64,000 nt of DNA from positions 3,162,001 through 3,226,000 of the forward strand of contig NZ_JAANAT010000001.1 in assembly GCF_011089895.1 (NCBI RefSeq). The letters are read 5' to 3'. A program made the translations under genes and the position numbers. This document shows positions 58,477 through 64,000 of the stretch, piece by piece. A model generated the notes under the pieces. That model did not search any database. It had not been told where the DNA came from and was given only the letters and a program-made list of their open reading frames with translations. The stretch is from Mucilaginibacter inviolabilis (GTDB taxonomy: Bacteria; Bacteroidota; Bacteroidia; Sphingobacteriales; Sphingobacteriaceae). The first letter of the stretch is position 1; each line of letters opens with the position of its first letter.

Positions 58477-59076
58477 ATGAAAACTACGGCTTCAACATTA
58501 ACAAAGTTCACATTAGGGATATTAATTGCCGGAAGCATAGCCGCCTGCAATCAAAATAAAACTGCCGACAAACCTGCCACTGCGGCTACAACAGCTTCGA
58601 GCGAAGTTAAAGAAACAATTGTTTACGTAAACTCTGATAGCTTACTGAATAAGTATGACTATTTTAAAGATATGTCAAAACGTTTGGAAGATAAAGGCAA
58701 AGCTTCGCAGGGCGACCTGCAGGCAAAAGGCCAGGCTTTTCAGCGTGAGGTTGCAGAGTATCAAAAAAATGCTGCTACTCTTCCTGCCGATCAGCGTCAG
58801 ACTACCGAGCAGCGTTTACAGCGTAAACAACAGGAATTACAAGGCTACCAACAAAATGCCAATGCTGAGTTTCAGAATGCCCAGGCAACTGAAAATGCCA
58901 AGTTGTATGATAAGATAGCAGATTTTACAAAAACTTACGCTAAAGAAAAAGGATACAAGCTGGTTTTAACTTACTCAAAAGCTAATCCTACCGTATTATA
59001 TGGCGACCCATCGTTAGATGTTACTGCCGATGTAGTAAAACGACTGAACGAAGCTTACGCTAAAGACAAAAAATAA
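58477..59076 (+). CDS. OmpH/Skp-family periplasmic chaperone, predicted lipoprotein
   Basis: This 199-residue protein has a lipobox (ILIAGSIAAC; Cys24) so it is probably lipidated, unlike soluble E. coli Skp. From about residue 48 it matches OmpH (ETIVYVNSDSLLNKYDYFKD), then a long coiled coil rich in Q and K (QTTEQRLQRKQQELQGYQQN) and a closing segment LVLTYSKANPTVLYGDPSLDVT. OmpH/Skp proteins hold outer-membrane proteins unfolded in the periplasm. The leader contains a promoter box and a palindrome; a terminator follows. Confidence 0.87.
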   Translation: MKTTASTLTKFTLGILIAGSIAACNQNKTADKPATAATTASSEVKETIVYVNSDSLLNKYDYFKDMSKRLEDKGKASQGDLQAKGQAFQREVAEYQKNAATLPADQRQTTEQRLQRKQQELQGYQQNANAEFQNAQATENAKLYDKIADFTKTYAKEKGYKLVLTYSKANPTVLYGDPSLDVTADVVKRLNEAYAKDKK

Positions 59077-59121
59077 GCGTATTCTGAATCAGACAACAAA
59101 AAATCATAAAATATTAACTTT

Positions 59122-59150
59122 AAAAACCTCAACTTCGGCTGAGGTTTTTT
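59122..59150 (+). terminator. Terminator of OmpH/Skp-like gene
   Basis: AAAAACCTCA (59122-59131) pairs with TGAGGTTTTT (59140-59149), followed by further T residues; 46 nt past the stop. Confidence 0.8.
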
Positions 59151-59158
59151 TAATTTAG

Positions 59159-59644
59159 ATGTATATGCAAAATACGGTTCACGAAAAGTTTATGCAGATA
59201 GCGATTGAACTATCAGAATATAACGTAAAGCAAGGTACTGGCGGCCCTTTTGGTGCTGTTATAGTAAAAGATGGAATGATAGTAGCCCGTAGCGCCAACC
59301 GTGTAGTACCCACCAATGATCCTACCGCTCACGCCGAAGTTTCTGTGATACGTTTGGCTTGCCAGGAGTTGGGGACTTATGACCTGTCGGGCTGTGAAAT
59401 ATACACCAGTTGTGAGCCTTGCCCGATGTGTCTCGGAGCTATTTACTGGGCACGTATTGATAAGGTTTACTATGCCAATACCAAAGCCGATGCTGCTGCG
59501 ATTGGCTTTGACGATCATTTTATTTATAATGAACTGGAAAACCCAATGGCCCAACGAAAATTACCGTTTGTACAATTACTTCGCGACGAGGCCCTGGTAG
59601 CCTTTAAGCTTTGGGAAAACGCTGAAAATAAAACGGACTATTAA
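59159..59644 (+). CDS. Nucleoside deaminase (guanine deaminase/TadA-like fold)
   Basis: This 161-residue zinc hydrolase has the cytidine-deaminase-like signature: HAEV at residues 58-61 (His58 ligand, Glu60 proton shuttle) and PCPMC at 87-91 (Cys88, Cys91). The length and the C-terminal extension (DHFIYNELENPMAQRKLPF) fit the GuaD-type guanine deaminase better than tRNA adenosine deaminase. A Met is also available at residue 3. Its start is 9 nt from the previous terminator. A GTCATCCTGAG repeat follows. Confidence 0.88.
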   Translation: MYMQNTVHEKFMQIAIELSEYNVKQGTGGPFGAVIVKDGMIVARSANRVVPTNDPTAHAEVSVIRLACQELGTYDLSGCEIYTSCEPCPMCLGAIYWARIDKVYYANTKADAAAIGFDDHFIYNELENPMAQRKLPFVQLLRDEALVAFKLWENAENKTDY

Positions 59645-59652
59645 ACCAGACT

Positions 59653-59699
59653 TGTCATCCTGAGCGCAGCGAAGGATCTATCAAGCGCTCAGGATGGCA
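59653..59699. repeat. GTCATCCTGAGCGC inverted repeat
   Basis: TGTCATCCTGAGCGC (59653-59667) pairs with GCGCTCAGGATGGCA (59685-59699) at 14 of 15 positions. It is a second copy of the family at 21053-21137, between two convergent genes. Confidence 0.7.
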
Positions 59700-59707
59700 A
59701 CACTTTT

Positions 59708-60121
59708 CTATTCACTTTCTTCTTCTTTTTTATCGAAATAATCATCTTTCAGATCATCAATTTCGCGGCGATCACGCTTGGTTGGGCGGCCTGTGCCCCT
59801 ATCGCGTTTTAATATAGGTGCATGAAACATGGATTTGAAGGCCTGTGTTTGCTCCACAGGAGTTATATCATCATAAAAATCTACAGCGGTTTTGGCATCA
59901 ACCCGGTTCTCAAGTAAACCAGTTACGCGCACCACTTTACGTTCAATTCCTTTAGCAACCTGGTAAGTATCGCCAATTTTTACTTCATATGATGGTTTGA
60001 TATTTTTACCATCTAATTTTACACGGCCTGCCTTGCAGGCATCTGATGCCAGGGTACGTGTTTTAAAAAGCCTGATGGCCCACAGGTATTTATCTATCCT
60101 TAATTTTTCTTTTTCGGGCAT
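59708..60121 (-). CDS. S4 domain RNA-binding protein (HslR-like)
   Basis: This is a 137-residue protein. The S4 domain opens at KLRIDKYLWAIRLFKTRTLASDACKAGRVKLDGKNI, close to the heat-shock protein Hsp15 (HslR), which binds stalled 50S-nascent chain complexes. A charged C-terminal tail (KRDRGTGRPTKRDRREIDDL) follows. The ATG at 60121 is used because the frame extended to 60181 has no S4-related content and would read through a -7 box. The ribosome rescue role is inferred from the family. Confidence 0.88.
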   Translation of the reverse strand: MPEKEKLRIDKYLWAIRLFKTRTLASDACKAGRVKLDGKNIKPSYEVKIGDTYQVAKGIERKVVRVTGLLENRVDAKTAVDFYDDITPVEQTQAFKSMFHAPILKRDRGTGRPTKRDRREIDDLKDDYFDKKEEESE

Positions 60122-60138
60122 GGGTAAAAGTCGAACCC

Positions 60139-60146
60139 CAAAATTA
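60139..60146 (-). promoter_or_regulatory. -7 promoter box of S4 gene
   Basis: The minus strand reads TAATTTTG, fitting TAnnTTTG, 17 nt before the chosen ATG at 60121. Confidence 0.4.
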
Positions 60147-60493
60147 AGCAATACAAAACAAATTGTACATACCATACGCATTCAGGCTATTTACTCCTAA
60201 GCAAATTGACTAAAAAACGCAGCCTGATAAATAAAAGCCATTCCTTTGAACGGGTTTGGATGAGGACATATCAATAAAACTAAAACCCTTATCCAGTCAT
60301 AGCTTTGTAATTATAGCGTTAATTTAAAGATGATTACTTAATAATTTAATAACTTAAATTTCTCATTTTATAAAAGCTACGGCCTTACATTTAATCCATC
60401 ATGAGAAATCCGGTTTATCCGGTTTATAAAGTAAAATATTAGTTATATTAGTTAATAAAAAGACCCCTGGCGGTCGCAACCTAAAAATGGATT

Positions 60494-60520
60494 TTGCAAA
60501 CGGCTTATGCCGGTTGGCAA
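60494..60520 (+). promoter_or_regulatory. Hairpin upstream of HAD-NeuB start
   Basis: TTGCAAACGGC and GCCGGTTGGCAA pair imperfectly across a 4-nt loop; the hairpin ends 17 nt before the ATG and could influence translation. Confidence 0.35.
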
Positions 60521-60537
60521 CTTAATTCACAAACCCA

Positions 60538-61974
60538 ATGAACGAAATTTTAAAACAAAAAGCGGCAGGCATCAAATTATTGATAACCGATTGTGATGGC
60601 GTATTAACTGATGCCGGAGTGTATTATGGCAGCAATGGTGAGGACCTGAAAAAATTTAACATGCGCGATGGCATGGGCGTTGAACGTTTACGTAAACATG
60701 CTGGCGTACAAACCAGCATCATTACCGGTGAATTATCACCATCTATAGCCCAAAGGGCCGAAAAACTACAAATAACGGAACTGCATTTAGGCATAAAAGA
60801 CAAAGTAGTTGTTTTTAAGGATATCTGTAACCGTTTAAATCTACAACCAGAACAAGTGGCCTATATAGGTGACGATTATAATGATTTGGAAGTAATGAGA
60901 TTGGCGGGCTTAACCGCATGCCCTGCAGATGCCCTGCCTCAAATCAAAAACCAGGTGGATATCATCTGCACATTGAATGGCGGCGAGGGTTGCTTTCGTG
61001 AATTTGCTGAATTGATCATCGATTCAAAAAGCAACGCGTTTTCGGCTAGTAGCCTTAATGGTACTATTACCTTAAATAATGGTCGCGTGATAGGCAAAGG
61101 TCAGCCCAGCTATATCATTGCCGAAATTGGCATTAACCACAATGGATCTCTGGAAACAGCAAAAAAATTGATTGATGAAGCAGTGGCTGCAAAGGCCGAT
61201 GCCGTTAAATTTCAGAAGCGTACCCCGGAGATTTGCGTGCCTAAAGATCAGTGGGAATTGATGCGCGATACTCCCTGGGGCCGTATAACCTACATTGACT
61301 ACAAACGCAAAACAGAATTTGGCATTGCAGAATATGCCACCATAGACCAGTATTGTAAAAAATTGGGTATCGATTGGTTTGTATCTGCCTGGGACGCACC
61401 ATCAGTTGATTTTATGGAGCAGTTTGATACCGTACTATACAAACTGGCATCGGCATCATTAACTGATTTTACCCTGATACAACGTATCCTGGAAACCGGT
61501 AAACCGCTGATGCTGTCAACCGGTATGTCGACCATCAAAGAGATTGAGGCTACCATGGACTATATTATGGCGTTTGATGAAAATTATCCATTGTTCATCG
61601 CGCATTCTACCTCGGCCTATCCATGCCCGTTACAGGAACTAAATCTGAAAATGATACAAACACTGGAAGCTAAGTATCCGGGTATTCCGATTGGTTATTC
61701 TGGTCATGAAACCGGGCTGGCTACTACCGTAGCTGCTGTTACCCTGGGTGCTACCTTTGTAGAGCGTCACTTTACACTTGACCGCGCCATGTGGGGATCT
61801 GATCATGCTGCTTCTGTTGAGCCGCAAGGCTTACAACGCCTGGTACGTGACATCCGTGATGTAGAAACTGCCCTGGGCGATGGACAGAAAAAAGTTTACG
61901 AGTCTGAACTTGCCCCTATGAAACGTTTACGGGTAAATATTAGCGACGAATATAAAGAGAAGCCAACGGCCTAA
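60538..61974 (+). CDS. HAD phosphatase (KdsC-like) fused to NeuB-type synthase
   Basis: This is a 478-residue two-domain enzyme. Residues 1-165 are a KdsC-type HAD phosphatase (ITDCDGVLTD with Asp18 and Asp20; GDDYNDLEVM with the metal Asp at 112-116). Residues about 185-460 are a NeuB-family TIM barrel that condenses phosphoenolpyruvate with an amino-sugar (AEIGINHNG 195-203, KFQKR, GYSGHETG with His390, VERHFTLDR with His411). The C-terminal SAF domain seen in classical NeuB is absent. It plausibly makes and dephosphorylates a 9-phosphate nonulosonic acid such as a sialic-type sugar. No other sialic acid gene is adjacent. Confidence 0.85.
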   Translation: MNEILKQKAAGIKLLITDCDGVLTDAGVYYGSNGEDLKKFNMRDGMGVERLRKHAGVQTSIITGELSPSIAQRAEKLQITELHLGIKDKVVVFKDICNRLNLQPEQVAYIGDDYNDLEVMRLAGLTACPADALPQIKNQVDIICTLNGGEGCFREFAELIIDSKSNAFSASSLNGTITLNNGRVIGKGQPSYIIAEIGINHNGSLETAKKLIDEAVAAKADAVKFQKRTPEICVPKDQWELMRDTPWGRITYIDYKRKTEFGIAEYATIDQYCKKLGIDWFVSAWDAPSVDFMEQFDTVLYKLASASLTDFTLIQRILETGKPLMLSTGMSTIKEIEATMDYIMAFDENYPLFIAHSTSAYPCPLQELNLKMIQTLEAKYPGIPIGYSGHETGLATTVAAVTLGATFVERHFTLDRAMWGSDHAASVEPQGLQRLVRDIRDVETALGDGQKKVYESELAPMKRLRVNISDEYKEKPTA

Positions 61975-61984
61975 CTTATAATAG

Positions 61985-62036
61985 TAATCCCGTATACTTT
62001 TACTTTCTGCACAAAAAGTAAAAGTATACGGGATTA
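61985..62036. terminator. Perfect 22-nt-arm bidirectional terminator
   Basis: The arms 61985-62006 and 62015-62036 are exact complements around an 8-nt loop (CTGCACAA). It lies between convergent HAD-NeuB and DUF4249 genes. Confidence 0.85.
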
Positions 62037-62057
62037 TCCTTGTAAAGATCTTTTTTA

Positions 62058-62855
62058 TTACTTTACCGTAATAGTTCTGGTTTGCGTGGTGTGAGCGCTA
62101 AAATACCCAAGTACTAAGGGAGTAATATTGCTGGGAGGATCAGATGGCGTAACGCCTCCGCCAGGGCCGGTATAGTTTTGCTGCATAAGCGCAAACCAAT
62201 AAGTATACATTGCCTTATCAATACACTGCATCTCTACAGTTACTTTATCCCCCGGATTTATAGCAATATCGTTTTCTATCAAATCAAAATTCACATCGTT
62301 TCCATCCGTAAAATCGTCATTATTAACCAATACACGCTTCACCCGTACACCGTTAACATACATCAGAAAATTATACTGATTAGCCACTCCTTTGGGATCA
62401 TGATAGTTAACTGTTATTTTCCTTGTACCATCATTCCCATTGAAACTACTTTTTGACGAGCTAACATACTTTAAAGCAACCACCCCGGGCATCACCGAAC
62501 TGGCTTTATAGCTTTTCCCATCGGTAACTACATTCATCGTATAAGTGTTTCCTGTAATTCCAACCATTTTGGGATTTATGTAGGTACCTGCGGGCCCTTC
62601 AGTAAATTTATAAACATTACCAGCCTGATCATTAACTGTAACCGTTGCCCCCGTAACCGGAGGATAGGTGTTTGTGTTTGAAACAGGAACATTAGTATTA
62701 AGCTTTATGGTTTGGGGGCCAAGCTCATTAGTAATGTTTCCTTCAATAACCAATCTGTCTGTTGCATTATCCAGTCTGATATCAATTACCTTATTACAGG
62801 AAACAATAACCAGGATAAAGGGTAGTAACATGAAATAAATTAGGGGAGTTTTCAT
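62058..62855 (-). CDS. DUF4249 lipoprotein
   Basis: This is a 265-residue lipoprotein. The ATG at 62855 gives MKTPLIYFMLLPFILVIVSC, a clear lipobox (IVSC) that the 25-residue upstream extension hides. The domain (IEGNITNELGPQTIKLN, ATVTVNDQAGNVYKF, ending TITVK) matches DUF4249, Bacteroidota proteins found beside TonB-dependent receptors. It probably acts on the outer membrane together with the neighbouring receptor, possibly in nutrient or metal uptake. The receptor stop is 17 nt upstream, so the two are cotranscribed. Confidence 0.88.
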   Translation of the reverse strand: MKTPLIYFMLLPFILVIVSCNKVIDIRLDNATDRLVIEGNITNELGPQTIKLNTNVPVSNTNTYPPVTGATVTVNDQAGNVYKFTEGPAGTYINPKMVGITGNTYTMNVVTDGKSYKASSVMPGVVALKYVSSSKSSFNGNDGTRKITVNYHDPKGVANQYNFLMYVNGVRVKRVLVNNDDFTDGNDVNFDLIENDIAINPGDKVTVEMQCIDKAMYTYWFALMQQNYTGPGGGVTPSDPPSNITPLVLGYFSAHTTQTRTITVK

Positions 62856-62871
62856 AGGATCATGTTTTAGT

Positions 62872-64000
62872 TTAAAAATTAAAATTCCAGGTAACTGATG
62901 GAATAAGCGTGGCAAAAATGCTTGTTTCAACAGCCTCTGTAGTATTTGGGATAGTTTTGCTATCTCTGAATGTTATACTATAAGGATCTCGGTGTGCATA
63001 TACGTTGTAAACACTGAATGTCCAGCTGGAGTGATATCTTTTATGCTCTTTTCCGTCGAGCGTAGCACCGATATCTAACCTGTTGGATGAAGGCAGGCGG
63101 CGCCCATTTCGCTGGGTATAAGAAAAAGTGGTGAGTCCACCCGAACTGTATTTTCCGGTGGGATAAGTAACCGCATTGCCCGTACCATAAATAAAGGTGC
63201 TGGAGAAGGTCCAACGTTTGTTGAGTTGATAAATGCCAACAACCGAAACATCATGTGTGCGATCCTGTCTTGCGGGATAGTAATGTCCATTATTAATATC
63301 GTCAAATTTCCGCTCGGTTCGCGACAAGGTGTAACCTATCCATCCATTAAAACGGCCATATTTTTTCTTTAAAAACAACTCGATACCATAAGCCCTGCCG
63401 GTGCCGTAGGTAAGCAGCGACTCTACATCCTGATTAACTAATAGCTGGGAGCCATCTTTATAATCAATTTGGTTCTGCATCCATTTATAGTACACCTCTG
63501 TAGAAAACTCATAGGCATTATCGCTAAAGTTCTTAAAGTAACCGGTTGACACCTGGTCTGCAATCTCGGGCTTTATGTTATTACTGCTCATCACATACAA
63601 ATAGGTAGGCGAATTGCTTGATGAATTACTAAGCAAATGAATGTTTTGGGTATTGCGATTATAGGAGGCCTTTATTGAATTTTGATCATCTATTACATAA
63701 TTTGCTGTAAAACGAGGCTCCAGATTTAAATATTTTTTTACAAGGTTGCTCCTGGAGTAATATGTTCTGGAGCTTACAACATTACCGGCATCATCATAAG
63801 TTTTAAACGTTCCGGGCCCCATCAAAAACAACCCGCTTAATCGTAAACCATAAAGAAAGGTCAAATGCTTACTAATATTCCATTCATCACTTGCATATAA
63901 GGCATTCTCAAAACCATACCTTTTTTCAACATGTTTTTCGTTATAGCTTGAGTTTTTGGGAGAGGTGATATCGCCCGGTGTGATATCATGTTGCAGTATA
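62872..64000 (-). CDS. TonB-dependent receptor, partial (C-terminal part)
   Basis: The frame is open from the right window edge to the stop at 62872, giving at least 375 residues of an outer-membrane receptor barrel. Barrel strands and aromatic-rich turns are clear (ALYASDEWNISKHLTFLYG, LEPRFTANYVIDDQNSIKAS, GYFKNFSDNAYEFSTEVYYK), and the last residues end in an aromatic strand (FATLIPSVTWNFNF), the standard C-terminus of TonB receptors. The start, signal, carboxypeptidase-like domain and plug lie beyond position 64000. The next gene on the strand is DUF4249, a typical partner. The substrate is unknown. Confidence 0.9.
   Translation of the reverse strand, partial: ILQHDITPGDITSPKNSSYNEKHVEKRYGFENALYASDEWNISKHLTFLYGLRLSGLFLMGPGTFKTYDDAGNVVSSRTYYSRSNLVKKYLNLEPRFTANYVIDDQNSIKASYNRNTQNIHLLSNSSSNSPTYLYVMSSNNIKPEIADQVSTGYFKNFSDNAYEFSTEVYYKWMQNQIDYKDGSQLLVNQDVESLLTYGTGRAYGIELFLKKKYGRFNGWIGYTLSRTERKFDDINNGHYYPARQDRTHDVSVVGIYQLNKRWTFSSTFIYGTGNAVTYPTGKYSSGGLTTFSYTQRNGRRLPSSNRLDIGATLDGKEHKRYHSSWTFSVYNVYAHRDPYSITFRDSKTIPNTTEAVETSIFATLIPSVTWNFNF

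Larger units (their letters stand above)
60122..60537. other. 416-nt intergenic region between divergent genes
   Basis: No gene is visible. It contains the S4 gene -7 box (60139-60146, minus strand), AT-rich sequence, and an imperfect hairpin (60494-60520) immediately upstream of the HAD-NeuB start. Confidence 0.55.

Noticed and set aside
62872..63864. Start of the TonB receptor at the TTG at 63864
   Set aside because: The frame stays open to the window edge with barrel-like sequence, so this is an internal codon of a larger gene.

Overview
The window is a chromosomal stretch of a Bacteroidota bacterium, most likely family Sphingobacteriaceae (Mucilaginibacter/Pedobacter-like). This rests on several Bacteroidota-specific features: a DUF4249 lipoprotein next to a TonB-dependent receptor, a type IX secretion C-terminal sorting domain, a ubiE-porT pair, a TamB plus lipoprotein TamL-type pair, M23 and OmpH-like proteins of Bacteroidota style, and many TAnnTTTG (-7) promoter boxes. 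The genus is an inference. About 53 protein genes are supported. I saw no rRNA, tRNA, CRISPR array, insertion sequence or prophage.

Layout. 1-8.8 kb (mostly minus strand): GatB/YqeY protein, SDR dehydrogenase, an exported unknown, M3 oligopeptidase, universal stress protein, epimerase, and a tight engB-prenyltransferase-Crp/Fnr operon. 9-12.6 kb: VOC protein, an exported unknown, and a DUF1080 hydrolase plus Tat-exported Gfo/Idh/MocA oxidoreductase, plausibly a 3-keto-glycoside pair. 12.8-20.3 kb: ubiE-porT, two PAP2 phosphatases around an APC permease and a DUF5655 protein, then the potassium transporter kup. 20.5-28.3 kb (plus strand): a small T9SS cargo protein, FAH hydrolase, M23 peptidase, bcp, split transketolase, and an ECF sigma factor followed by a membrane protein with six 31-residue repeats (probable anti-sigma factor) and a small exported protein. 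28.4-41 kb: class III aminotransferase, a glycan block (a GT4 enzyme with a large helical C-terminal extension, a second GT4, a GH130 enzyme and a two-component system), interrupted by a TetR/MFS pair and a sulfatase. 41-47 kb: DUF58 protein, thioredoxin, a small membrane protein, dnaE. 47-55 kb: tamB-tamL and a retropepsin-like protein. 55-64 kb: BSP-type metallopeptidase, gyrB, OmpH/Skp-like lipoprotein, nucleoside deaminase, S4 protein, a HAD-NeuB fusion, and a DUF4249/TonB receptor pair cut by the window edge.

Between genes lies a striking set of 'wordy' repeats: short words reiterated and often folded into long imperfect inverted repeats, in about ten unrelated word families. Some arms are nearly perfect (31 of 32 nt at 23637-23735). 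Two appear to have entered coding sequence: a 7-nt-period tract inside tamB and the 3' end of the APC permease.

The best candidates for something under-described are the repeat-bearing putative anti-sigma factor, the GT4-helical fusion/GT4/GH130/two-component glycan block with a perfect 12-nt inverted repeat at its head, the stand-alone HAD-NeuB fusion lacking a SAF domain, and the intergenic repeat families. None is proven novel from sequence alone.
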